Shown: positions 45,080-54,506 of the stretch, in pieces
Position numbering within the stretch: position 1 is the stretch's first letter
How the letters are laid out: each line of letters starts with the position of its first letter
Assembly: GCF_001653795.1 (NCBI RefSeq)
Contig: NZ_CP011514.1
Span: 496,001-560,000 of the forward strand
Reading direction: 5' to 3'
Origin: Mitsuaria sp. 7
GTDB lineage: Bacteria > Pseudomonadota > Gammaproteobacteria > Burkholderiales > Burkholderiaceae_C
DNA length: 64,000 nucleotides
Position numbers and translations under genes: made by a program
The notes under the pieces: model-generated
The model's input: only the letters and a program-made list of their open reading frames with translations
Database searches by the model: none
What the model was told of the DNA's origin: nothing

Positions 45080-48000
45080 TCAGCCGTGCGGCGACCCGAG
45101 CAGCAGGTGCTGCGCTTGCACCGGTGCGGCGTGTTGTCCGGACGACCCGGCGACCGCGTGGCCATCCCCGTCCGCGGCGCCCGCCTGCGTCAGCAGACCG
45201 GCCAGCACGGCATTGCGCGCGGCGGCGGGTCGCGCGGTGCACGCCGGTGGCGAGTGCCGAGCATCCTTCGCGCCGACCTCCGCCGTGGTGAAACCCACTT
45301 CGGAGATCCACGTCCCGTCGGGCCATTCGGCGGGGATCCCGTCGATCCGGTAGCGACGGTACGGGACGGCACTGTCGAGCGCGATCGTGTGCTCAGAGGT
45401 CTGCCCAGAGGTTTGCGCTGAGGTTTGCGCTGAGGTCTGCGGCTGGATGAGGACGGGCTCGGAGACCTGGATCCACTGGCCATCGCGGGCCTGCGCCCGG
45501 ACCGTCCAGCGCCCCAGGCCCGCTCCGCCCGCGGCTCGGGGCTTGGCGTCGACAGGAACGGCGGCGTCCCGCGCCAGATGCAGGCTCACGGTGGACAGCG
45601 CGACGGGGTGTCTGAAGTCGAACTGGAGGGCGCGGATCGCCTTCCCGACATCGGCACCGGCACCGGCGTCGCCGGACGACGTCGCGAGACCGTCAGGCGG
45701 CCGCCAGGCCGTCGCCTCTCCTGCCTTGGCGACGCCGTCGACCAGGTTCCCTGGCGTGCTGAATCCCTGGCCGTCGCTGCCCGGCAGCGTGACCTGCTCC
45801 ACCGACACCAGGCCCTTCGCTGCCATCGCGTACAGCGACGACGGTTCGAGGAGGCTGGTCCGCAAGTGCCGGGGCCAGAACAGTTCCCGCGCGCTGGTGG
45901 ACGGGGCCCACCGGTCGAGCAGCGTGCGGGGGCGATCGACCTCATCCCAATCCCGGTCGAACTTGGCGCGCAGGGACTTTTCAAACCGCGCCCGCCGCTC
46001 ACCCACGAGCGGATCCGGCGATGCGCCCGTCGCGTCGAGGAGCGTGCCGGGCGTCAGGTCGTAGACCCGGCCCCTGCCGGGAACGGCGTCGGCGATGAAT
46101 CCGTCGCCCGCGTCGTCCAGCCGCAGATGGTCCTTGACGACGTATCGCGTGGCGGTGGTCGACGCCGTCCTGAGTCCTGGCGTCGTGCTGACCTCGATCA
46201 GGTGCGCGCGGTTCGTCATGCCTTCGTAGGCCCGTCGATGGGCGTTGCCGATGACCACGTCCTGCACCGGCACGCGGGCCGCCCGCAGGCGTCGCAGCGA
46301 CCCGTGATCGGTGACGCCGGCCTGCAGCATCCCGTCGACCCAGTCCTCGTCCAGCGTCCCCGCGGCGACCATCGCCGCGGCGAGCGGTCGTGCGATCTCA
46401 CGGGGCCGGCCCCTGAGCTGCAAGACCATCTCCAGCAGCGCGGTCGTGTCCTGTCCCGAGACCGTTGCCGATACCGTGTCCGATGCCGTGTTCGATTCCG
46501 TGTCCGAGACCGGCCGCGCGTCCGGCCCACTCGACAGCAGCCGGGCGAATCCGTCCAGACGGTCCAGCGCAGCGGGCGCATCCAAGGCCTGCCCCGGCCA
46601 CTGTCGGGCGCCCGCCTCGAAGGCGGCGACCTGCTCCGTGTCCAGCCCGTGGCGCAGCACGCGCTCGGCGTAGGCCCAGGGCGTGCCGTCCGCGGCGAGG
46701 TGCCGGAGCAGGGCGCCGTCGACCGCCTCCCGCCGCGGCAGGTCCAGCGTGCTCGCGGCGTAGGCATCGAGGAACGCGGCGGGCAGCAGCGGCGCGGCAA
46801 CGGCCGTCGCTGCGAGGAGGCTGCGCAGCCGCCGCAGTTGCCAGGGCGTCGTCGATCGGAGGGCATCGGCCACGGTCGACGGCAGGCCCATCATCCGGAA
46901 GTAGGCGCGGACGGCGCCCGGCTCGCGCGGGGCCGTGTCGAGGGGGTGCGGAGCGCCGATGAACAGACGGTGGACGCGGGCGATGCCCCTGAGCAGAACG
47001 GGATCCGCGATGCCGTACAAATGCGGCAAGGCAAATCTTGCAGGGGAAAATTCCCGGTCCCGTTGAATGTCCGACGGCGAGAACGCGAAGCGGGCCGGGG
47101 CGCGGGCGTAGTCCTGCACGAACACAGTGGACGACGGACTGCCGGCGGGGGATTCGATGATCAGTGAAACGCCCGCCCTGTGGAAGGTGGCGCTGGCGCG
47201 CAGGCTCACGTCGACCGGGCCCTCGGCGGCGTCCGTCCATGCGGCCCCGGGCAGGGCCGGGAGCAGATGGATCCCGGGCACGAACGCCGGCACGCGCTCT
47301 TGCGTGCGCGACGGGTCGTACACCATCACGCCGCTGTGGTGAACCGTCGGCAGCGCGTAGCGGATCGGGGACGGGGCCGAGGAGGGCGCCGTCAAGACCA
47401 GCGCGAGATGCCGGGACATCGGATCCACCGCGTGGCGGCGCAGCCGCACGGTGCCGCCATGGCCGTGGATGAGCAGGTCGTCGCCGTCGCGCCGCAGACG
47501 CAGTTGATCGGCCGTCATGGGCAGTTCCAGCACGTCCGTCGCCAGATCGGCGGCGGCGTTGTCGATCACGACCGACCGTCCCGCCGGTACCCGATAGGTG
47601 TCGGCCCCGTTGCCGCCGGCGAGCACGACGGCATCGGCCAGCGATGCGGCATCGAGGACATCGTCGAGCGGCGTGCACAGTCCCGGGGGCCTCGTTCCAG
47701 GGCTTCCCTCGCCGTCCGGCAAGCGCTGCGCCGCAGGGGCCGGCGTCGGGGTCGACTCGTGCTGGCCGCCCCGCGTGCGCATCGGTCCCTCGCGCGGTCC
47801 GTCCCCCTTGTCGTCGTCCTTCTTGTCGTCGCGCGCCGGGAGTTGCAGCAGCGCCAGACCCGCCGGCCCTTCACCGGCCCGGGCCCACAGCGTCGGCACG
47901 TGGTGCGCGGCGCGCGCGTCGTCGTCGGCTCTGCCGTTGCGGTCGTGCTCGCGGCCGTTGAAGCCGGGCAGTGTCAGGGTCGTCGGCCGGTAGCCCGGCG

Positions 48001-51000
48001 ACGCATCCTGGGGCGGTGTCTCCTCGATGATCAGGTCGTCGCCCGCTTCGCGGTAGCGAAGTCTTTGCACGGCGATCTCGAAGCCGATCTCCAGGGGCCT
48101 CGCGGTCCGCGGCACCGCCCGGAAATCGCCCGCGCCCGCGGCGAGGTAGTGCCGCGTGCGGCCGTGCGCCCCCGTCAGCGTCCGGCGCGCGGCGTCCGTG
48201 CCGGCATCGAGGAAGAGATGCCGGTCCATCGCCGTCGACGCCTGCGGCCGGTCGCCCACGGCGCGCAGGTCCTGCAACACCATCTGCGTGCCCAGCGCAT
48301 CGAGGAGGACCAGGGTCGGATCCTGCATGGGAAGCAGACCCGCCTGTGCCTTCGCCTGGGCCTGCGCTTGCGTCTCCGAATCCGTGACCAGGCTCCTCGC
48401 CACCGCGGCGCGCCGGCCGTGCGAGAAGAATCCGTTCAGTTGCAGCGTGTCGTCGCCTGCCAGCACGAGCAGGTCGTCGCCGTTCTGGCGGAACGACAGC
48501 GCCTCGTGCAGCACGTCGACCTTGAGCAGCAGGGTGACGGGCTGGAGGGGCGCGTAGACGGAGGACGGGTCGATGTCGAGCGCGACGACCGCGCTCACGC
48601 CGCTCCCCCAGACGAACGCGTCGCTGGACGTGCTGAGCACGCGCACGCCCGGGCGCAGCACGTAGGTGTTGCGCCCGCCGCCGCCGGCGACCTGGCCCTC
48701 GCGCGCCTGGACGTCGTAGCGCTCGTCGCCGTCGGTGCCTTGGACATGCGCGGACTCGGCGTTGCGGATCACCACGCTCTCCACACGCGCCATCCCCATT
48801 CCCATTCCCATTCCCATTCCCATTCCCACGCCGATGCCCATCCCCTGGGCATCGCCCCGGCGCACCGGCGGCGAGCGATCGCAGGTCAGGCTCCACCAGT
48901 CCGGCGAACCGGCGCGCAAGGTGACGTGACCGCCCGTCGCGTCCATCACGACTTCGTCCATCCCTTCGCCGCCGTCGATGAAGCCCCGGCTGGCGCCGTC
49001 GATGAGAAAACGGTCGCGGCCCTTGCCGCCCGTGATCTCGCCCGCAGCGCCCTGGAGTTCGAACATCTGGTCCGCCGCCATGGCGGTCAGGGCTCCGATC
49101 CGGCGGAGATCCGCCCCGGACAGCCCGATCCATGCCGTGGCGACTTCCGCGGGCGCGGCGGGCCCGCCCCGCCGCGTCTCCTTGAAGGGACCGGGCTCGA
49201 AGTCGCCGTCCTGCAGGACGAAGGTGTAGCCCGACTCCAGTTCCGGCACCTTGAACGTCGCCTGCCGGACCTGACGCTTTGAAGCCGGCGACCGGATCGA
49301 GCCGAAGCCGGAGGTCGCCAACTGCTCCGACCGGATCTCGACGTAGCGATCCCAGTGCGCTTGGAGCGCCTCGGCACGCGCGCCGGCGGCCTCGACGGCC
49401 GCCTTCTGGACCTCCGCGCGCTGGGTGACCGAGGTGCCGAACCCGAAGAATTTGGCCAGCACCGCGGCCACGATCTGGCCGTCGGAGGTCGACGGCCGGA
49501 TGTGGTCGCCGAACTCATGGATCCATTGGGACGCGTTGACCGCCCCGAAGACCGCCATCGTGAGCAAGGCCACCGGCAGCGCCGCCGCCCCGACCGCGCC
49601 CGCGGCGGCACCCAGCGCGGCGCCGGCGCCTCCCGAAAAGGCCGCCGCGAGCTGCACGCCGCTCATCGCCAGGCTGACGGTGGTGAAGGTCCCGACCATG
49701 GCCGTGTTCGCGACCAGGGACCGGTACGCGAAGCTGTCGGTGCCCAGTCCGCTCTTGTTGAATTCCTCCCATTGCAGGCCGATCACGACCAGGCCGAGGC
49801 CCGACAGTCCGATGTCGGCCACGCCGCCGGCCAGCGCCGTGGAGACCACGCCCAGCAGGCGGCTGCGGCCCACGGCCCCCAGCGTCGAGAGCCAGGCCCC
49901 CAGCCTCATGCTCATCGGCGTGACCACCAGCCCGCTCATCTGCGCGAGGGTCAGGCCTTGCATCGGCGCCTGCATCAGGTGCCAGTCCCGGGCCAGCTGG
50001 AAGGCGCCGATCACCGTGTTCACCAGGCCCAGTCCAAGATTCGTGGCGTGGAGCCCGTCGAGGTCCGATCCCTTCGCTCCGGGAGTTGCTCCCGCAGTCG
50101 CTCCCGGCGTCGTTCCCAGCCTCGCGCGCAGCGCCGTCCGCATGGCGCGGGCCTTGTCGAGGAACGGCCGGCCCGGGTCGCCGGCGGACGACGACAGACG
50201 GTCGAAGACCGCGTCCGACACCCGGAGCAGGCCCGCCGCGCCGCGCAGCGTCGCCGCCTCGTCCTGGCCCGCGCTCAACGCCGACAGGCGCGCGGCGTTC
50301 AGCCGCGGTCCGCCGTCCGCGTCGACGTCGATCAGCCCGCGGGCCCGCAGTTCGGACAGGGCATCGTCCGCCGTCCACCCGGCCAGGTCCTGCAGATCGA
50401 ACGGATCCCTGGCGACATCGGCGGCGATGGCGGCCATCTCGCGCTCCAGCGGCGTGCCCGGCGACGCCTTCGGCGCCGGGCGACCCAGGGCGGTGTCGGC
50501 CACGTCCTGGGTCAGGTCGATCGGCTCGGCGCGCGACGTCCCGGCGGCGTATTTGTCCCTGCGCCGGAGCGGCTTTTTGTTTACCGGTCTATCGGTGACG
50601 ATGGTGCTGCCCCTGGCCCGGATCTGCACGTGCTCGCCGGACAGCGTCGGCGCAGCGCGACGGGTGGACATCGGTGAATCGTCCGGGAACAGCACCGGTC
50701 GGCTGAAGCTCGTCAAGGCGAAGCGGGGCGTCGAGAGGCCCGCGTCGGTGAAGCGCATGAAGAACTCCTTGGAAAAGCTCGACAGGGCCAGCGGGCTGTC
50801 CAGCGCGCAGGAGAGCAGGGTCGCCTTGTGCACCCGGGTGCCCGCGCCGAACCTCTCCCTCAGGACGCGCCTGAGGTGCTCGGTCAGGGTGTCGGCGGTG
50901 TAGCCGCTCAGGCGACGGTGGTGATCGACGTCGGTGGACGCCTCGCCGACGATCATCAGCTTGAGCTCGGGGTTCAGCCCCGCTCGGGCCAGCGCGGCTT

Positions 51001-54000
51001 CGCCCATGACGATCCGGCTGTCGCCGTGGCGGTCCAGCTGGATCCAGACGGTCGAGTCCTCGCGCTTGGTCGCGTGGCGCAGGGCTGCCTCGAGCGATGC
51101 CGGTTCGTCGTCCATCTGCAGCACCAGTTGCAGCCCCTCTCGACGGGACCGCTTGGGCGCGGGCGGATCGACGGGCGCGTTGGCGGACGTGTCTGCGGAC
51201 GTGTCTGCCTGCGCATGAGCCAACACTTGAGCCAGCGCGTCCCGCCATTCGGCCGACCCGGCGTGCGCTGGCGTCAGCGCGTTCCTCCAGGCGGTCACGG
51301 CGGGTGGCGCGGTGTCGACGCTCCGGACCTCCCCCAGGAACGAACGGACCTGCCTGAAGCCCTCCGGATCGGCACGCAGGGTGCCGTCGGGCTGGCGCAC
51401 CGCGAAACGCACGACGGGTTCGCTCAGGCCGTCGGCGGCGTAGAGATGGCCGGCCTCATCGGATTTGATCCGTCGCAGCATCCGCTCCGCCTGGAAGCCG
51501 TCCTTGCCGGGGAACAGGCGCAGGCTCCACTCGTCCACGTCGTCGGCGAGCGTGGTCAGGGACCATGCCGACGTGGGCTTCACGTGGATCGCCAGGAGAC
51601 TTCGTTGCCCGCTGCCCTGTCCCCCCGGTAGGCGCAGGCTCAGCTCGATCCGGGATTGCTTCTCATTGAACTGAGGTCCTTTGCCTTGGCTGTTCTTCGC
51701 GGTCGAGAAACGCTGGAAGACGTGCCATCCCGGCATGGGCGCGTCGGGACGGACGACGCGTCCTCCCTGCGGCGTGACGGCAGGATCGAGACCCAGCAGC
51801 GCACGTAGCGGACGGGCGGTATCGACGCGCACCTCGGCCTGGGCCGTGCCGTCAGGAGCGGCGCCGGCCGCGTGGCGCGACACGGCGACCAGCGGGCCGA
51901 GGACCCCGCGTCGCGACAGGTCCTCCAACGCGGGAAGCAGTTGTCGGAAGTGATCCGCGGCGCCGGCGCCGTCGGCCAGCCAGGCCCGTGCGAGGTCGAT
52001 GTCCACGTGGAAAGGCTGGCCCGCCCGGGCGGCCTGCGCGCCGTAGAGCGTGATCTCGGCGACCAGTCGCGCGGACGACCATCGGCCCTGCGTCGCATCC
52101 GGGCCCGTGGCATGGGCCTCCTGCAGGTAGGCCAGCGTGTCGGCGACGGACCAGAGTTCCATCGCGTCTACGTTCACGCCCTCGTTGCCGCCGTTGTTCC
52201 CGGCCTCGAGCGCCTGCCGCGCGTCGTCGCCCAGCAGCCCGGCGACACCGGCGCGCACCGGCCCGACGGGAGCCGGGATCACGCCCTGCGCGATCCGCCG
52301 GAGGTGATCGTGCAGGCGCAGGAAGGCCACGGGCTCCGTCCTGCCCTTGCCGAACAGCGGCGTGAACCAGTGGTTGGGATCCGCGGGCCAGTCGACCGAC
52401 AGGACGCCCTGAGCCGCGGTGTGCATGGCCTCCGTCGCCGGGCCGATGGTGCCCCTCATGAGGCGCGTGACGAACCAGGATCGCAGCTTCTCGTGCGAAA
52501 GCATGACGGGTGGCAGAAGCAGCGGCGGACCGCCGACGGCCTGCATGGTCAGGCGTCCCGCGACGAGCGCTTCGGCGGCCAGGGGGTTGTCCCAGGCCAG
52601 AAGGGGAGGCCGTGCCGGCACCGGCTCCGGCTCCCGCGTCGTGGGGTTCGAGGGCCCCGGCATGGGCTGCGGCTGCGGCTGCGCATCGGGCGCATCGGGC
52701 GCGGAGGGCGACGAGGGCGACGAGGGCGAGGAGGGCAGGGCGCCCCCCTCGTCGGGCGCGGCGACGACGGTCTTGTCCTGCGTGGGTCCTGCCGCCTGGG
52801 CGCTGAGTCGCCGGGACAGTCTGTCGATGGCATCGCCGCTGGCGTCGCTGCCGGCCCCGAAGTTGGAGTCGAGGCTGAACTCGCTGCCGAAGCTGAGGCT
52901 CGCCGGCAGCTCGATGTCGGACCACCTCTGTCCGCTGCTGGTGTTGGAGACCGCGGTTCTGATCGTCGGCTGCGGATCGGCGAGGCCGGACTGGCCGGAG
53001 GGGCCTGCCGAAGGCTCCTGGTTGCCGGTCGCGGACGAGCCCGGCGACGGCGGCTGGATCACGATGGCGGGCGTCTCCACCGGGGCGCTTCCGAAGGTCC
53101 TGGCGTGGACCGGCACGAAGCCGTCCTGGGCATCGAAACGCCAGGTCGGGCTGACGTGCGCCCGCACGTCGTCCTCGCTCTGGAAGCGCGCGCCGACGGC
53201 AGTCCAGTGACCGAAGGGCGGGGCATCCGCCGACTCCCAGACCACGCGTCCGATCAGCCGGCTGTCGCGCAGACGCAGCAGGGCGTCGTGCAGCTCCAGC
53301 GGGACGCCGACCCTTGCCGCCTCCAGCGGCGTGGCATGGTCGGCCGGAACCAGGGTGTGCGACGCCAGGGGCTGGATCAGCGTCTGCCCCGGCGGGCAGT
53401 CGACCGCGGCGATGAACAGCTCGCCCAGCGCGCGCGAGGTCGCCAGGGCCTGCGGCATCTGCCGCTGGTCGAAGAGCGTCCAGGCCTTGTCCAGCAGACG
53501 CTTGAAGTAGGTCGATCCCAGCGCCTGCGCTCTCTCCGTCTCGGCGACGCTCGCGAACGACGACGACGACGACGGTCCCGACTCGGGCACTGCCGACAGC
53601 GCCCCCAAGGCGTCCCGATAGCGCAACATCGAGTCGCCGAGCAAGGCGTCGACGATGTGCCCGCAGGCCATGTCGCGATGGACGGGGGACAGCTCCGGCA
53701 TCGCCTGCGCGGCGAAGCGGGCCAGTTTGAGCACCAGCTCTTGGGCCTGCGCCCGCTCATAGGGGAAGGTCCGACGCCAGCCGGCCATCGCCGCCTGCAT
53801 CTCCGAGGCGATGGCTGTCGGGCGCGCCCTGACCATGAAGGCCGCCAACTGCTGCGTCAGCGGCGTCAGGTCCTTGGGCGGTGGCGCCGACAGGCCCTGG
53901 ATGAACGCCGCCAGCAGGGCTTTCGCGCGGACCTGGCGATATTCGCTGTGCTCCGGCCATACATGGATCACCAGCAGATCCGTCAAGGCGAGGAAGGCGG

Positions 54001-54373
54001 TGAACGGCGAGCGTCCCCGGCTGGCCAGACCGTTGAAGGCCAGCGAGACGTGCGTGTACGCCGCGGCGAAATCTGCGAGGGAGCCCCCCTTCGTGATGCC
54101 GTCGCGCAGTCGCTGCATGGCGCTCGCGGCGGCTTCGCGGAAGCGGGGCGATCGATACCTGTGGTCGAGGATGGAGTCGAAGGTGTTCGTCAGCTCGCAC
54201 AGGACATCGGTGGGCCCGAGGGTCGGGCCGTCGACATCGGTGACCGCCGCCTGCAGGGTCTCGGCCACGTGCTCCGCCCAGGCCGTGGAGGGCGACTCGA
54301 CCATGCGCCGGGTGGTCCGGCCGGCGCCGGGGTTCTGCAAGGCGGGAACGTCGGAGAGCAGGAAGAAAGCCAT
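45080..54373 (-). CDS. Giant TcdB/MARTX-like exoprotein with degenerate C80 protease domain
   Basis: 3097 residues from ATG 54373 (GAGG upstream). In order: an unrecognised N-terminal region (1-1040) with a Pro/Ser linker near 580-620; a C80-like cysteine protease domain (about 1075-1235) with RLSGYTAD and LLSCALDS; a hydrophobic, Gly/Ala-rich segment (about 1444-1625) placed like the TcdB pore region; degenerate RTX/hemolysin-type repeats (about 1775-2250) such as GGKGRDRFLIDG; a helical region; and a discoidin-like domain (about 2840-3030; YRRYRIDGIP, WISEVGFTTAE). Cys1189 aligns with TcdB Cys698 but Glu1144 replaces the catalytic His. There is no N-terminal signal; export by the adjacent type I system is inferred. 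Paralogue of the 58395-64000 gene. Confidence 0.85.
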   Translation of the reverse strand: MAFFLLSDVPALQNPGAGRTTRRMVESPSTAWAEHVAETLQAAVTDVDGPTLGPTDVLCELTNTFDSILDHRYRSPRFREAAASAMQRLRDGITKGGSLADFAAAYTHVSLAFNGLASRGRSPFTAFLALTDLLVIHVWPEHSEYRQVRAKALLAAFIQGLSAPPPKDLTPLTQQLAAFMVRARPTAIASEMQAAMAGWRRTFPYERAQAQELVLKLARFAAQAMPELSPVHRDMACGHIVDALLGDSMLRYRDALGALSAVPESGPSSSSSFASVAETERAQALGSTYFKRLLDKAWTLFDQRQMPQALATSRALGELFIAAVDCPPGQTLIQPLASHTLVPADHATPLEAARVGVPLELHDALLRLRDSRLIGRVVWESADAPPFGHWTAVGARFQSEDDVRAHVSPTWRFDAQDGFVPVHARTFGSAPVETPAIVIQPPSPGSSATGNQEPSAGPSGQSGLADPQPTIRTAVSNTSSGQRWSDIELPASLSFGSEFSLDSNFGAGSDASGDAIDRLSRRLSAQAAGPTQDKTVVAAPDEGGALPSSPSSPSSPSAPDAPDAQPQPQPMPGPSNPTTREPEPVPARPPLLAWDNPLAAEALVAGRLTMQAVGGPPLLLPPVMLSHEKLRSWFVTRLMRGTIGPATEAMHTAAQGVLSVDWPADPNHWFTPLFGKGRTEPVAFLRLHDHLRRIAQGVIPAPVGPVRAGVAGLLGDDARQALEAGNNGGNEGVNVDAMELWSVADTLAYLQEAHATGPDATQGRWSSARLVAEITLYGAQAARAGQPFHVDIDLARAWLADGAGAADHFRQLLPALEDLSRRGVLGPLVAVSRHAAGAAPDGTAQAEVRVDTARPLRALLGLDPAVTPQGGRVVRPDAPMPGWHVFQRFSTAKNSQGKGPQFNEKQSRIELSLRLPGGQGSGQRSLLAIHVKPTSAWSLTTLADDVDEWSLRLFPGKDGFQAERMLRRIKSDEAGHLYAADGLSEPVVRFAVRQPDGTLRADPEGFRQVRSFLGEVRSVDTAPPAVTAWRNALTPAHAGSAEWRDALAQVLAHAQADTSADTSANAPVDPPAPKRSRREGLQLVLQMDDEPASLEAALRHATKREDSTVWIQLDRHGDSRIVMGEAALARAGLNPELKLMIVGEASTDVDHHRRLSGYTADTLTEHLRRVLRERFGAGTRVHKATLLSCALDSPLALSSFSKEFFMRFTDAGLSTPRFALTSFSRPVLFPDDSPMSTRRAAPTLSGEHVQIRARGSTIVTDRPVNKKPLRRRDKYAAGTSRAEPIDLTQDVADTALGRPAPKASPGTPLEREMAAIAADVARDPFDLQDLAGWTADDALSELRARGLIDVDADGGPRLNAARLSALSAGQDEAATLRGAAGLLRVSDAVFDRLSSSAGDPGRPFLDKARAMRTALRARLGTTPGATAGATPGAKGSDLDGLHATNLGLGLVNTVIGAFQLARDWHLMQAPMQGLTLAQMSGLVVTPMSMRLGAWLSTLGAVGRSRLLGVVSTALAGGVADIGLSGLGLVVIGLQWEEFNKSGLGTDSFAYRSLVANTAMVGTFTTVSLAMSGVQLAAAFSGGAGAALGAAAGAVGAAALPVALLTMAVFGAVNASQWIHEFGDHIRPSTSDGQIVAAVLAKFFGFGTSVTQRAEVQKAAVEAAGARAEALQAHWDRYVEIRSEQLATSGFGSIRSPASKRQVRQATFKVPELESGYTFVLQDGDFEPGPFKETRRGGPAAPAEVATAWIGLSGADLRRIGALTAMAADQMFELQGAAGEITGGKGRDRFLIDGASRGFIDGGEGMDEVVMDATGGHVTLRAGSPDWWSLTCDRSPPVRRGDAQGMGIGVGMGMGMGMGMGMARVESVVIRNAESAHVQGTDGDERYDVQAREGQVAGGGGRNTYVLRPGVRVLSTSSDAFVWGSGVSAVVALDIDPSSVYAPLQPVTLLLKVDVLHEALSFRQNGDDLLVLAGDDTLQLNGFFSHGRRAAVARSLVTDSETQAQAQAKAQAGLLPMQDPTLVLLDALGTQMVLQDLRAVGDRPQASTAMDRHLFLDAGTDAARRTLTGAHGRTRHYLAAGAGDFRAVPRTARPLEIGFEIAVQRLRYREAGDDLIIEETPPQDASPGYRPTTLTLPGFNGREHDRNGRADDDARAAHHVPTLWARAGEGPAGLALLQLPARDDKKDDDKGDGPREGPMRTRGGQHESTPTPAPAAQRLPDGEGSPGTRPPGLCTPLDDVLDAASLADAVVLAGGNGADTYRVPAGRSVVIDNAAADLATDVLELPMTADQLRLRRDGDDLLIHGHGGTVRLRRHAVDPMSRHLALVLTAPSSAPSPIRYALPTVHHSGVMVYDPSRTQERVPAFVPGIHLLPALPGAAWTDAAEGPVDVSLRASATFHRAGVSLIIESPAGSPSSTVFVQDYARAPARFAFSPSDIQRDREFSPARFALPHLYGIADPVLLRGIARVHRLFIGAPHPLDTAPREPGAVRAYFRMMGLPSTVADALRSTTPWQLRRLRSLLAATAVAAPLLPAAFLDAYAASTLDLPRREAVDGALLRHLAADGTPWAYAERVLRHGLDTEQVAAFEAGARQWPGQALDAPAALDRLDGFARLLSSGPDARPVSDTESNTASDTVSATVSGQDTTALLEMVLQLRGRPREIARPLAAAMVAAGTLDEDWVDGMLQAGVTDHGSLRRLRAARVPVQDVVIGNAHRRAYEGMTNRAHLIEVSTTPGLRTASTTATRYVVKDHLRLDDAGDGFIADAVPGRGRVYDLTPGTLLDATGASPDPLVGERRARFEKSLRAKFDRDWDEVDRPRTLLDRWAPSTSARELFWPRHLRTSLLEPSSLYAMAAKGLVSVEQVTLPGSDGQGFSTPGNLVDGVAKAGEATAWRPPDGLATSSGDAGAGADVGKAIRALQFDFRHPVALSTVSLHLARDAAVPVDAKPRAAGGAGLGRWTVRAQARDGQWIQVSEPVLIQPQTSAQTSAQTSGQTSEHTIALDSAVPYRRYRIDGIPAEWPDGTWISEVGFTTAEVGAKDARHSPPACTARPAAARNAVLAGLLTQAGAADGDGHAVAGSSGQHAAPVQAQHLLLGSPHG
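48795..48824 (-). repeat. In-frame hexanucleotide repeat (five perfect CCCATT units)
   Basis: Five perfect copies of CCCATT (plus strand) encode a Met-Gly alternation on the minus strand within the giant 45080-54373 gene, extended by imperfect units. Slippage by six bases keeps the reading frame but alters linker length. The paralogue carries a different five-unit hexanucleotide repeat. Confidence 0.9.
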
Positions 54374-54506
54374 GGGTGCCTCGCGCAGGGATCGATGAGG
54401 CGCGGTGAGTAGGCGACGCACGTGCATCGCGTCGCCGCCCACCGTGCCTTCCCGCGTCCTACCGCGCTCTCCCGCACCCTCCCGCGTCCAGGCTTCCCGT
54501 GCGCCC

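Noticed and set aside
51872..54412. 846-codon plus-strand frame opposite giant B
   Set aside because: Composition is that of an antisense frame (Arg/Gly/His-rich), with no start signal or homology; the minus frame contains the C80-like and other motifs.
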